Source: a bacterium (GTDB lineage Bacteria > Armatimonadota > Chthonomonadetes > Chthonomonadales > JAMCWF01). From it: DNA of 53,904 bases. Location: the NCBI GenBank assembly GCA_021842405.1, contig JAKBZR010000010.1, positions 1-53,904 on the forward strand. Direction: 5' to 3'. Below are positions 42,882 to 53,602 of this stretch, one piece after another (positions within the stretch are counted from its first letter, which is position 1; the number at the start of each line of letters is the position of its first letter). A program made the translations under genes and the position numbers. A model generated the notes under the pieces. The model was not told where the DNA came from. It worked only from the letters and a program-made list of their open reading frames with translations, and searched no databases.

Positions 42882-44233
42882 ACAAAAGAGTTCATTTTGG
42901 CACTGATGGGGTTAGAGGGAAGGCGAATCTCGATTTAACGCCCCAGTTCGCGCTTCGGCTCGGCATGGCGGCCGCCACGGTGCTAGGACGTCATTCTGAT
43001 AACCAGCCCATAATTGTAGGGCGTGATACGCGACTCTCGGGTGACATGCTGGAAAGCGCGCTGAACGCAGGCTTAGCCTCGATGGGAGCAACTGCCATTC
43101 GGATCGGCATTGCACCCACTCCAGCCGTCGCCTATATCACCGGCACCGTCGGCGCTTGCGCAGGCGCCGTAATCTCCGCATCCCACAACCCATTTGACGA
43201 CAATGGGATTAAATTTTTAGGCCCGGAGGGCGGCAAACTTCCCGATGAAACGGAGTGCGAGATCGAAACGGAGTTGGGGAATCTGGAGCATCTCTCACTG
43301 CCGGTGGAAGATCGGATTGGTCGGGTTAAGGATAACCCTGAACTGCTCATCAAGTACGCCTGTCACCTCAAATCCACCAGTCAATTCCCGCTGAAGGGGA
43401 TGTCACTCGTCGTGGATTGCGCCAATGGGGCTGGCTTCGAGATCGCTCCTCAAATTTTCAGCGATCTCGGCGCCGACGTCATCCCGATCTCAAACTCACC
43501 GAATGGCACTAATATTAACCGGGACTGCGGTTCCACCCATCCTGAAGCAATGTGCATAGCGGTGAAGAAACAGCACGCACTGGCGGGTCTGGCGCTGGAT
43601 GGCGATTGCGACCGGGTCATCATGGCGGACGAAAAGGGACATATAATTGACGGTGACCGCCTGATGGCGATCTGCGCCATCGAGCTGGCGCGTCAGGAAC
43701 AGCTTTCCCCACGATTGGTTGTTGCGACTATTATGAGTAACGTGGGCTTGGAAAAGGCGCTGGAAAGGCATCACATCGGTCTGATTAGAACCAACGTCGG
43801 TGACCGATACGTGGCCGCCGAAATGAGCCGAACCGGCGCTCTGATTGGCGGTGAGCAGTCCGGCCACATCCTTTTTCGCAGCTTAATGCCGACCGGAGAC
43901 GGAATTTTAACCGCGTTGCAGGTGCTCGATGTAGCGGTGGGGAGCGGGCGCCCGCTCTCGGAGTTGGCCTCGGTGGTAGAGCAGTATCCCCAATTGCTGA
44001 AAAATGTGAGGGTCTCTCAGCGTTTGGACTGGGATAAACACCCTAAAATATCGCGCGCCATTCTTGGAGCGCAAGAAAAGCTGGGATGTCCGGATTGGCT
44101 GTCGGTCCGCCCCAGTGGTACTGAGCCGGTTATCCGCGTGATGGCCCAGGGAACCGATCCTGATGTGGTTCAGGAAGTGGTGAACTCACTCTGCGAATTG
44201 CTGGTCACTGAGCTGGGCGCTCCATCTCAATGA
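42878..44233 (+). CDS. glmM: Phosphoglucosamine mutase
   Basis: This enzyme converts glucosamine 6-phosphate to 1-phosphate for peptidoglycan and lipopolysaccharide. The 451-aa product has FGTDGVRGKANLDLTPQFALRLG, the phosphoserine loop GAVISASHNPFDDNGIKF near residue 100, the metal loop LDGDCDRVIMAD, the sugar-binding GGEQSGHIL and the phosphate-binding VRPSGTEPVIRVMAQG. The GTG start overlaps the grpE stop by four bases, so it is coupled to the heat-shock genes. Confidence 0.97.
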   Translation: MNKRVHFGTDGVRGKANLDLTPQFALRLGMAAATVLGRHSDNQPIIVGRDTRLSGDMLESALNAGLASMGATAIRIGIAPTPAVAYITGTVGACAGAVISASHNPFDDNGIKFLGPEGGKLPDETECEIETELGNLEHLSLPVEDRIGRVKDNPELLIKYACHLKSTSQFPLKGMSLVVDCANGAGFEIAPQIFSDLGADVIPISNSPNGTNINRDCGSTHPEAMCIAVKKQHALAGLALDGDCDRVIMADEKGHIIDGDRLMAICAIELARQEQLSPRLVVATIMSNVGLEKALERHHIGLIRTNVGDRYVAAEMSRTGALIGGEQSGHILFRSLMPTGDGILTALQVLDVAVGSGRPLSELASVVEQYPQLLKNVRVSQRLDWDKHPKISRAILGAQEKLGCPDWLSVRPSGTEPVIRVMAQGTDPDVVQEVVNSLCELLVTELGAPSQ

Positions 44234-44313
44234 ATTTTGCTGAATTTTGCTTGAAACTATTGTGGTCGTGAACCCATCGCAGCTATGTGTAAATCTTAGC
44301 TTGAGGAGATGGA

Positions 44314-45102
44314 TTGCTGCTGGCACTCGATATCGGCAATACCAATATTTCGCTGGGCGTTTATGAGGGCGCCGATCGCATCGCGGATTGGCGAATCCGT
44401 ACCGATCGGGATCGCACCGCCGACGAACACGGCATCCTGATCAAGCACCTCCTTGAGCACCGGCACATCGCAATTCATCAAATTAGGGCGATCGCCATCT
44501 CTAACGTTGTTCCCACGATGAACGAGGTGCTGCATCAGCTCTCGATTCGCTACTTTGGGGTGGAACCGTTTTTTGTGGGGCCGGATACGGAATTCGGCTT
44601 CGCCGTTCACTACGATCCCCCGTCCGATGTGGGCGCCGACCGCCTGGTAAACGCCGTTGCCGCCTACGCCCAATACGGCGGCCCCTGCATCGTGGTGGAT
44701 TTCGGCACTGCCACCACTTTTGATGTGGTGGCTGAAAACGGCGACTATCTCGGGGGCGCCATTGCACCCGGGATCGGTATCTCAACCGAAGCTCTTTTTC
44801 GCCTGGCATCCCGGCTTTATCGGGTTGATCTCGTTGCTCCACCGCATGCGATTGGGCACACCACTCCACAGGCCATGCAGTCCGGAATTCTATATGGCTT
44901 TGCCGGCCAGGTTGATGCATTGGTCGAGCGAATAAAGGCTGAATTGAAGGGCAGCGCTCGCGTCATTGCAACCGGTGGCTTGGCTGAACTGATCGCGAAA
45001 GAAAGCCGCACCATCGAGCAGATTGATCCATTCCTGGCGCTGGACGGATTATGTATTTTAGCGGAACGAAATCATGTAAAGTGGAGCCACAAAAGTCTGT
45101 AA
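44314..45102 (+). CDS. coaX: Type III pantothenate kinase
   Basis: This enzyme catalyses the first step of coenzyme A synthesis and is of the CoaX type. At 262 aa it has the phosphate motif LALDIGNTNISLGVYE, the GADRLVNAVAAYAQYGGPCIVVDFGTATTFDVV region and CGGGI-type PGIGISTEALF. The start is TTG 44314 behind GAGGAG. It ends overlapping the ATG of the methyltransferase (TAATG). Confidence 0.96.
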   Translation: MLLALDIGNTNISLGVYEGADRIADWRIRTDRDRTADEHGILIKHLLEHRHIAIHQIRAIAISNVVPTMNEVLHQLSIRYFGVEPFFVGPDTEFGFAVHYDPPSDVGADRLVNAVAAYAQYGGPCIVVDFGTATTFDVVAENGDYLGGAIAPGIGISTEALFRLASRLYRVDLVAPPHAIGHTTPQAMQSGILYGFAGQVDALVERIKAELKGSARVIATGGLAELIAKESRTIEQIDPFLALDGLCILAERNHVKWSHKSL

Positions 45103-45911
45103 TGAACCCGCAAAAACCGCTTCAATTTGTGGAGATCGCCCCTCACTACGACCTCTTGATGCGAGGCGTCCCCTACTCGATGTGGGTACACTACCTTCAA
45201 CAAATCTTTCAACGCTTTGATGCTTCACCCCGGCGGATCCTCGACCTGGCATGCGGAACCGGAACCGTTAGCCTTCTGCTTCAGCGGACCGGCTATGAGG
45301 TGATCGGCGTGGACATCTCCCCCGATATGATAGCGGTGGCGCAAGAGAAAGCCCATAAATCACGGAGCAGTGCCCGATTTTACTGCCAGGACGCTTGTGA
45401 TCTCGACATTCCGGAAGAGTCGTTTCAAATCTGCGTCTCTCTCTTTGACAGCCTGAACTACATTCTTGAACCGACCCGATTGAGACAGGCGTTCCAGCGG
45501 GTATCGAACCTGGTGGAAAGGGGCGGCCTGTTCATTTTTGACCTCAATACCGAATACGCGCTCGCCACTCGAATGTTCGACCAAACCCAAACTTCAGCCA
45601 ACGCACCGTTGCGATACCGCTGGCGCAGCAGCTTTGACGCCGACACACGCCTATGCCGAATTGAGATGGAGTTTCAACTCCATGAGCGGCAAGGAGACTG
45701 CAATTTTTATGAGGAGCATTGGCAATACGCGTACCGTGAAGATGAAATATTGAGTATGTTAAAAGCAGCCGGGTTTTTTCCCATTGAAACCTATCAGGCT
45801 TACACTTTTTTACAGCCAGGTCCCAAATCCGACCGCGTGTTCTATGTAGCAAAACGCTCTGATGAAAATGTGAAAGATTTGCAGGAGTTCAACGATGAAT
45901 CCTCGAAATAG
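45102..45911 (+). CDS. Class I SAM-dependent methyltransferase
   Basis: This protein has motif I ILDLACGTGTVSLLLQRTGYEVIGVDISPDMI and the later CVSLFDSLNYILEP and GGLFIFDLNTEYA motifs, a pattern common in small-molecule methyltransferases with a C-terminal lid. I use ATG 45102 (MNPQKPLQFVEIAPHYD), overlapping the coaX stop, giving 269 aa; the track start at 45051 lies within coaX and is also possible. The substrate is unknown. Confidence 0.88.
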   Translation: MNPQKPLQFVEIAPHYDLLMRGVPYSMWVHYLQQIFQRFDASPRRILDLACGTGTVSLLLQRTGYEVIGVDISPDMIAVAQEKAHKSRSSARFYCQDACDLDIPEESFQICVSLFDSLNYILEPTRLRQAFQRVSNLVERGGLFIFDLNTEYALATRMFDQTQTSANAPLRYRWRSSFDADTRLCRIEMEFQLHERQGDCNFYEEHWQYAYREDEILSMLKAAGFFPIETYQAYTFLQPGPKSDRVFYVAKRSDENVKDLQEFNDESSK

Positions 45912-45986
45912 CAGCCCATCAAGCTGCTTAGATTCGAGCTGAGCCCGCTTTTTGAATGGACGCTCAATTGCGGGCCAAGGAGGAAA

Positions 45987-46733
45987 ATGATGCCAATCGT
46001 AGCTATTACCGTTGAATGCGACGCCGCCAACTCCGAGAAATGCTTCACTCTCGATCTGGTGAAGGTGGCCGAAGATCAGATCGTACCACTTACCTGGTTG
46101 ATTAACGTGTCGGAACACGAGCCGATGGCAAATATCAAGCTGTATCACACCGAGTATTTCCATCGCATACCATCCTGGCACGAGTACGGCCTTCAAGTCA
46201 CCTTTGAAAATAACAATGGCTACATTGCTGACCCCGATCATAGAGCAAACCTGATCCGACTGGGAAAAGACGTGCTCAAACAGGGTCATCTCAAGCCCAC
46301 CTCATTTCGGGCAACCTATGGTGAGCTGATCGCCAGTGATATTAAAGCATTGGAAGACATCGGAATTTTGGTGGACGCTTCGGCCACACCGAATGTACCG
46401 GCTGAGCGCCATGTGGGATGGGATAAAGCCCCAACCCAAACCTATCACCCATCCTACGATAATCTACTGGTCGAAGGAAATGCCCAGCTTTTAATCTCGC
46501 CGGTTGCGACCTATAAGGAACGGCCCGGCTATCTCACCACGAGCTGGCCCGATATGGAGCTTCTGCTGGAAAAAGAGGCCTGTATGCGCGCCTATGTCTT
46601 GGTTTGCAAGGATAGTACGGATTGCATCGATTCGTTTGTAAAAACGATTCAGGTTCTTAAGGACCAACGCACCTGTTTCGTGACCCTTACCCAGATGGCG
46701 ACCAATCCCTGGCTATGTCCGATGCTGTTTTAA
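45987..46733 (+). CDS. Polysaccharide deacetylase-like protein with degenerate active site
   Basis: This 248-aa protein keeps the NodB-like order of motifs but not the residues. VAITVECDAA stands where an active enzyme has TFDDG. No HSxxH metal site is present (GLQVTFENNNG at that place), and TSFRATYGELIASDIKALEDIGILVDAS corresponds to the FRAPYG...L...GY..D.S region. It probably lacks deacetylase activity and may bind glycans. The GGAGG ribosome site is good. It overlaps the next gene by 19 bases, so the two are translated together. Confidence 0.6.
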   Translation: MMPIVAITVECDAANSEKCFTLDLVKVAEDQIVPLTWLINVSEHEPMANIKLYHTEYFHRIPSWHEYGLQVTFENNNGYIADPDHRANLIRLGKDVLKQGHLKPTSFRATYGELIASDIKALEDIGILVDASATPNVPAERHVGWDKAPTQTYHPSYDNLLVEGNAQLLISPVATYKERPGYLTTSWPDMELLLEKEACMRAYVLVCKDSTDCIDSFVKTIQVLKDQRTCFVTLTQMATNPWLCPMLF

Positions 46734-47740
46734 TTAAAGAGCAAGCAATCAGCGGCGCACGATTTAACGCGGACGACACCGTGAGCGATTATGGCGATTG
46801 GCTGCTGGAATATCACGCCATCCGCCGCAAGGCCGGTCTGCTCACTTTGCCTCATCTCGGATATCTCTCCGCGTTTGGCAGGGATGCCGTTCCTTTCCTT
46901 CACAATTTGTTGAGCAATGACCTGTGGCCGCTTTCAAACGGCGCCCCGTACGTTCATGCATGTGCGCTTAACTCCACCGGTCACCTTCTTGCCGATATCA
47001 CGGTCGTTGCGCATCCTGATCACCTATTGTTGGTGGTGCCGTTAAGCCGATTATCGAAAATTCAGCAGTACCTCAACGATTTCTTGATTACTGAAGATGT
47101 CGAAATCGGCGATGAATCGGATAACTGGACGATCATATCGGTTCAAGGGCCACTATCCAAGCAGGTAATCACCGAACTGAACGATCTATCCGCCGTGCAG
47201 GCATTTCCAATGGATCGAACCGGCAGCGGCGGCACTGATCTCCTTGTCGCATCGGATCGTGCCGCTGAGCTCTGGCGAGCACTGACTAAGGTCGGCATCC
47301 AGTCGGTCGGGTGCAAGGCTTATCACGCGCTGCGCATTGAAGCCGGCATCCCGCTGTACGGTCTGGATATGGATGAAAGCATCCTTCCCATCGAAGCGGG
47401 GCTGGGTGAAACTCATATCAGTTACAAGAAAGGCTGTTATATCGGCCAGGAGGTGATAGCCCGAATCCGGGCGCGGGGTCACACCAATCGAGCGATTACC
47501 GTATTGAGTATCGAAGGTGATCGTGCGCCGGAGCATCGCGATCCGATTATAGCTGCGGCTACCACCGACCATCCGGTCGGTTGGGTGACCAGTGTGAGCG
47601 AATCGCCTATACTGAACTCATTGATCGCCCTTGGATACGTCCGCCATGAGAACCGGACAAATGGCAATCACCTGTTCATAAAATCCAAAGGAGTCAGTAT
47701 TGGAGCAACCATCATCGAAGCGCCGGTCCGCCGATGTTGA
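46715..47740 (+). CDS. YgfZ/GcvT-family folate-binding protein
   Basis: This 341-aa protein matches the YgfZ (IbaG/CAF17-like) branch of the aminomethyltransferase superfamily, which assists Fe-S cluster assembly with tetrahydrofolate. The diagnostic motif KGCYIGQEVIARIRARGH is present near residue 240, preceded by RIEAGIPLYGLDMDESILPIEAGL. It could help the Fe-S enzymes encoded in this window, such as LeuC or the DUF512 protein, but this is inference. It is translated from within the previous gene. Confidence 0.9.
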   Translation: MSDAVLIKEQAISGARFNADDTVSDYGDWLLEYHAIRRKAGLLTLPHLGYLSAFGRDAVPFLHNLLSNDLWPLSNGAPYVHACALNSTGHLLADITVVAHPDHLLLVVPLSRLSKIQQYLNDFLITEDVEIGDESDNWTIISVQGPLSKQVITELNDLSAVQAFPMDRTGSGGTDLLVASDRAAELWRALTKVGIQSVGCKAYHALRIEAGIPLYGLDMDESILPIEAGLGETHISYKKGCYIGQEVIARIRARGHTNRAITVLSIEGDRAPEHRDPIIAAATTDHPVGWVTSVSESPILNSLIALGYVRHENRTNGNHLFIKSKGVSIGATIIEAPVRRC

Positions 47741-47773
47741 CGGGGCGCCGTTCGCAGATAGGGGAATTGACCG

Positions 47774-49545
<1,772 letters not shown>

Positions 49546-49784
49546 TCATACACCCCTTGAAAATTTTACACGAATTGAAATCTCACATCCGGCTTTCGCT
49601 ACTGTCCGCTCCGGCCGGTGGACTTTTCGTTGCCTTCAGTATAAGCGACGAATTCGGCGCAAGTCAACCTTCAAGGCTCAAACTAAGAGCGCCGATTCAC
49701 GGATAATTCCAGAGGGGAAACGGTATCAATGCTCCAATCAATCTTGCTCGGTGATGGGGCGATTAGAATAAAAATCTCAATCGG
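49546..49784. other. Spacer between D-lyxose isomerase and SpoVR genes
   Basis: This 239-base stretch shows no convincing gene or RNA. A C/G-rich segment at about 49600-49625 (CCGCTCCGGCCGGTGG) could fold into a hairpin; nothing more is claimed. Confidence 0.5.
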
Positions 49785-51221
49785 TTAAACGGCGACCTGG
49801 CTGAGTTGGTTGTCGGTGCAACTGATCATCACTTTTTCACCATTCACCACTGTCTCAAGGTGAACCGGCCGCCCCCAGAGCGATTCGATGGCGCGCAGGG
49901 TGCGGGAGGTGTAATCGGCATCCAGGTCTTTGCCATCGTGAGCGTGCCGTAAAAATAGCTCGCCCCGCCGCTGATAATCCCCGTCCTCGACCCACACCAC
50001 TGGTACGCCCATATTGGTCATCCCATCCACCAATGCATCACGGACGTGGCGCCAGTCGGTATCGGTTACCACCCATCGAAGCTCACCGTTCTCCTCCTCC
50101 AGGTGATAGGTGTAAAGATCGAGATTCCGTACCAAGCGGGCGGTTAAGTACTTGCGTAAAAACGAGACATCGGATTCGGAGCGGCGAACCTCAAATATTT
50201 TTTCGAGGCCGCTGGCGCCGCTATAGGTCACTTTCTCGCCCCGCCAATCCTCCTCACTATCCTCCGAATTCAGCTCGCCGTTCCACCGGCGCTCGATATC
50301 CTTCAATATTTGGTAACCGACGTGGTAGGGATTCATTGACATTCGCGATCCGGCCGATAAAACCGATGCGTGCATTCGTCGGAACTCCAAGTGCTCGTCG
50401 CTGCTCAAGGGAAGCTCGCTTAAAATCTTTTCATGCCAGTAGCTCGCCCAGCCCTCGTTCATGATCTTCGTCCGCATTTGAGGATAAAAGTAGATCATCT
50501 CCTCACGAACGATCTGTAAAACATCGCGCTGCCAATCCCGCATATCACGAGCATACTCGGCGATAAAGCGCAACAAATCGGTGTGGGGTCGAGACGGTAG
50601 TTTGCGGGAAGCGTCCTTTTTCATCATTGATTCGCTTCCCTGCTCCTGTCCCAATCTCCAGAGATCTTCGTATTCCGAATGGGATTTCTTGATTTCAGCA
50701 TCCGTATCGGTCTGATCAAGGTGTACCGATGGATCGAAGTGCTGCTCGATGGTTAACGCACGGTCAACAAAATCTTCAACTTCCATCGTTCCCAGCTCCG
50801 CTTCATATCCGCGAATCCGTTCCGCGTGCAGCCTTACCTTCTCAACCATCTGCCGATCGGTCTGCTCAAAGTAGAGGTTATTTCGGAAGAAATCGGAGTG
50901 GCCGAGCACATGGGCGACCACCAGCTTATGCGAAATCAGTGAGTTGCTCTCCAACAAGAAGGCTTCGGTGGGGTTGGTGTTAAAGACGATCTCATATATA
51001 CGAGACAGGCCGTACTCGTAACTGGTTTTTTGACGGTGGTAGTCGCGGCCGAAAGTCCAGTGTGAGAAGCGGGCGGGCAAACCGTATGCCCCAAGCTCAT
51101 AGATAATGTGATCGGGCACTACCTCGAAGTGGGTTGGGAAGGGGTTTAACCCCAGTTCTATCGCTTTATCCCAGGCTAATTCAATCCATTTTTCAAGCTC
51201 AACGCGCTCCGATTGATTCAT
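49785..51221 (-). CDS. SpoVR family protein
   Basis: This 478-aa protein matches the SpoVR family across its length (VPDHIIYELGAYGLPARFSHWTFGRDYHRQKT, KLVVAHVLGHSDFFRNN, MNEGWASYWHEKIL, NPYHVGYQILKDIERRW). The family is found in sporulating and non-sporulating bacteria, commonly with the YeaG/PrkA kinase and YeaH/YhbH, which are not in this window. Its biochemical role is not settled. The spacers around it (49546-49784, 51222-51298) hold no recognisable gene. Confidence 0.93.
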   Translation of the reverse strand: MNQSERVELEKWIELAWDKAIELGLNPFPTHFEVVPDHIIYELGAYGLPARFSHWTFGRDYHRQKTSYEYGLSRIYEIVFNTNPTEAFLLESNSLISHKLVVAHVLGHSDFFRNNLYFEQTDRQMVEKVRLHAERIRGYEAELGTMEVEDFVDRALTIEQHFDPSVHLDQTDTDAEIKKSHSEYEDLWRLGQEQGSESMMKKDASRKLPSRPHTDLLRFIAEYARDMRDWQRDVLQIVREEMIYFYPQMRTKIMNEGWASYWHEKILSELPLSSDEHLEFRRMHASVLSAGSRMSMNPYHVGYQILKDIERRWNGELNSEDSEEDWRGEKVTYSGASGLEKIFEVRRSESDVSFLRKYLTARLVRNLDLYTYHLEEENGELRWVVTDTDWRHVRDALVDGMTNMGVPVVWVEDGDYQRRGELFLRHAHDGKDLDADYTSRTLRAIESLWGRPVHLETVVNGEKVMISCTDNQLSQVAV

Positions 51222-51298
51222 GGTGGGTCACCACTAGAGTTAAAAATGCTCACTCCGAATTGTCCGTTGTTCATTTAGGCGCCGGAATACGAAGATAA

Positions 51299-52132
51299 TT
51301 ATCGGTACTCATCCGCCATTTCGTTCAATAAGGCGCATCCATCGGTGCCATCCGGATACTGCTCGGTCCACATGTGATTTTCGCAGGTGGCGGCCAGCTT
51401 CAGGTGCTTGGCATGCATATCGCTGAACAGCCAGTTACAGCCGCCGTTATGCGATTGGAACGGCCCCTCCGAGCCACCATCCGGACCGCGATTGGGTATG
51501 AACCAATCCCCCAGATCGGGGTAGGATTCCCGGCTTTCCAATAGTAAAATCAAATTCGATGGATCATTGATCTCCGCTAAATAGCGCGGTCGCACCCATC
51601 GCTCTCCATACCAGCATGCCGGCACCGCCTCGTGAAAGAAACTCCCATTGTAAGCATACGAAGCGGGAAGCCATTCCGTTCTAGGGTAAAACGCATTGGT
51701 CTCATCTCCCGGCGCACTGTTATATCCGCCCACATACCAAGCGTAGGAGTTGGATGGACATTGAAATACCGGTATGCTCTTGATGTAGGGGAAAACAACC
51801 CGCTTCCAGTTTACACTGCTGCCCTGTAGACCATCCTCCGGTGGCGAGTTGGGTGAAGATGAGGTGCAGCCGGTGAGCGGATGATATTGATCGGGGAAGC
51901 GGCTCATTGGAAATGTGTCGTCGTAATCCTGCAGATAAAGGTCAATTGCGGTCCCAACCTGCCGCATGTTGGAAAGGCACTCAATGCGGCGAGCCGCTTC
52001 CCTGGCCTGCGCGAATACCGGAAAAATCAGAGCGGCCAGTATAGCAATAATAGCTATAACAACAAGCAACTCAATGAGCGTAAATCCGCTTCTCCTGCCC
52101 GCCAATCGGATCGGAACTGCTCGGCCGCCCAT
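51299..52132 (-). CDS. DUF1559 prepilin-like protein
   Basis: This is a second pseudopilin of the same family as the product at 3932, with [48 protein letters not shown] near the N-terminus and a C-terminal [20 protein letters not shown] motif. I use ATG 52132 ([12 protein letters not shown]) behind GGGGAG, giving 277 aa; the track start adds 18 residues without a ribosome site. It has no sugar transporter next to it, unlike the first copy. Confidence 0.9.
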   Translation of the reverse strand: MGGRAVPIRLAGRRSGFTLIELLVVIAIIAILAALIFPVFAQAREAARRIECLSNMRQVGTAIDLYLQDYDDTFPMSRFPDQYHPLTGCTSSSPNSPPEDGLQGSSVNWKRVVFPYIKSIPVFQCPSNSYAWYVGGYNSAPGDETNAFYPRTEWLPASYAYNGSFFHEAVPACWYGERWVRPRYLAEINDPSNLILLLESRESYPDLGDWFIPNRGPDGGSEGPFQSHNGGCNWLFSDMHAKHLKLAATCENHMWTEQYPDGTDGCALLNEMADEYR

Positions 52133-52465
52133 TTTATTCTCCCCGATCTCAATGATCATTTTCGATGTATGGGAGCTGTCAGTCATTCCCTATCCGAAGA
52201 TTGCTTGCCTATGACTTAGCCCTGTTTTCAATGCTGGCCTTTTTCGATAGTAATGAATGATGATCCCCACTATGAACGAGCATCAATTGACCGATGAATT
52301 ACCCTATGAGGTTGTTGAAAAAGTCGTTTGATACTGCTACATCCACCTATGCATAATAATAAGATGGTGGGACACCAAGTTTGGTTGCGCTTCCAATCCT
52401 ACCATTTATTGAAATAGGGTTACTCTTAGCAGCATGTTCCTGCCTCCGATGGTTCATAAGGCATC
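52133..52465. other. Spacer upstream of the second DUF1559 gene
   Basis: No convincing gene is seen. A segment TATGAGGTTGTTGAAAAAG (about 52306-52324) resembles AATGAGGTTGTTGGAAAG at 2248-2265, so it may be a fragment of a dispersed repeat. A run of palindromic or AT-rich bases follows to the end of the next gene. Confidence 0.45.
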
Positions 52466-53287
52466 TCAGGCTGAAAAGCGTTGTATCTCCTCCCCCAAAG
52501 TAGAGATGACCTTCTCATCAATGGCGCTGTCTTTGTAACCGTAGATATGGAAATGGGCTTTGCGGCTGAGCGCAGCGCGTGCCATTGCCCGCGCCCGATC
52601 TGGACCGGGGTTGATCACCGGCCCGCAGTCGGTATTGTTGATGGTCGGCTTACCAGCGGTCGTCAAGCGCACTGTTTTTTCGTTGAAATCCCCACAATGG
52701 TGCCAATCCACATAATCGAACCCTCCCACCTTTGGGTCCCCTCGCCCGCCGTCACCGTTGGCCGCCTTCAACCCCTTCCACTCCTCCAAGGCGTAGCGCA
52801 TCCAACGGTAAGCTTTTCCTTCTTCCCTACTGTCGGGTTCGGAGACTCCCATCAGAACCACCCCTTCGGTCCCGATGTGCTGAATGATCTCTTTGAGACG
52901 CGCACGGAACCAGTCATCGCTTTGTTGGCGCAGAGCACTCGCGTTCCAGTTGACTAAAGAAATGAGCGTCGTAATACGGCGCTTGCGCATCGCCTCTACG
53001 AATCGGCGGGCTATCTCCACGTGGGTTTCAACGGACTCACCTTTTCTGGCAGCCTGGTTAAACCATGCCACGTATTCAATCTCAGTCAGCGTGCACCCGG
53101 CGGAATAAAGCAGGCCGGCCAGTTTCGTGGGATCAATTGTGTGCCAAAGGTTGACCACGCCATATCCGATGAGAACGGGCGCACGGTGCTTCGGGGGTGG
53201 ATAGGGAGTACGGACACGGGGCCTGCTTTTTAGCGCGGCCATCGAAGCGGCGCCGGCAAGAAACTCCCTCCTCGTTAGTGCTGACAT
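52466..53287 (-). CDS. Tat-signal protein, TIM-barrel-like, unknown function
   Basis: This 273-aa protein has a clear twin-arginine signal (LTRREFLAGAASMAALKS). The mature part has alternating strand-helix segments typical of a TIM barrel (RKRRITTLISLVNWNAS, EGVVLMGVSEPDSREEG, VGGFDYVDWHHC, KPTINNTDCG, AHFHIYGY). Two acidic positions, in VSEPDS and in NNTDCG, could be catalytic, as in glycoside-hydrolase-like barrels, but I cannot name the family. The start has a good AAGGAAAGG site. Confidence 0.7.
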   Translation of the reverse strand: MSALTRREFLAGAASMAALKSRPRVRTPYPPPKHRAPVLIGYGVVNLWHTIDPTKLAGLLYSAGCTLTEIEYVAWFNQAARKGESVETHVEIARRFVEAMRKRRITTLISLVNWNASALRQQSDDWFRARLKEIIQHIGTEGVVLMGVSEPDSREEGKAYRWMRYALEEWKGLKAANGDGGRGDPKVGGFDYVDWHHCGDFNEKTVRLTTAGKPTINNTDCGPVINPGPDRARAMARAALSRKAHFHIYGYKDSAIDEKVISTLGEEIQRFSA

Positions 53288-53457
53288 CGGCCTTTCCTTT
53301 CCAGCATTTCCCTCTTACTTCGGAATGCGCTTATTATTTTGGCCTCAAGTATAGGTCGTTTTCAATGGAAACGCAATCCTATGTAAGAGTTCAGCTTCAT
53401 GGAAATAATTTGCGGCAGCATTGATCGGCACCACGCACTTTAGGGCTTCGTCCTGCT

Positions 53458-53508
53458 CGTCATTCCCGCATGGCTCCACTCCAGTGGAGTGGATGGCGGG
53501 AATCCATC
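53458..53508. repeat. Palindromic CATTCCCGC element, copy 2
   Basis: CGTCATTCCCGCATGGCTCC, CTCCACTCCAGTGGAG and GGCGGGAATCC reproduce the unit at 2288-2340 with one change in the inner part. It appears to be nested between two ends of the GAGTTCAGTT element family. Confidence 0.8.
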
Positions 53509-53602
53509 CGGATTCAAGCCAACCGTCCAATCCACCGCTTCACACATTGAGAGGGGATATCGAAAGCGGGAACCCACAGAACTGAAACCCCTCGCACTGA
53601 CG

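Noticed and set aside
49546-49784. tRNA gene in the spacer
   Set aside because: No acceptor/anticodon arm arrangement or CCA end could be traced; the same was true of other spacers.
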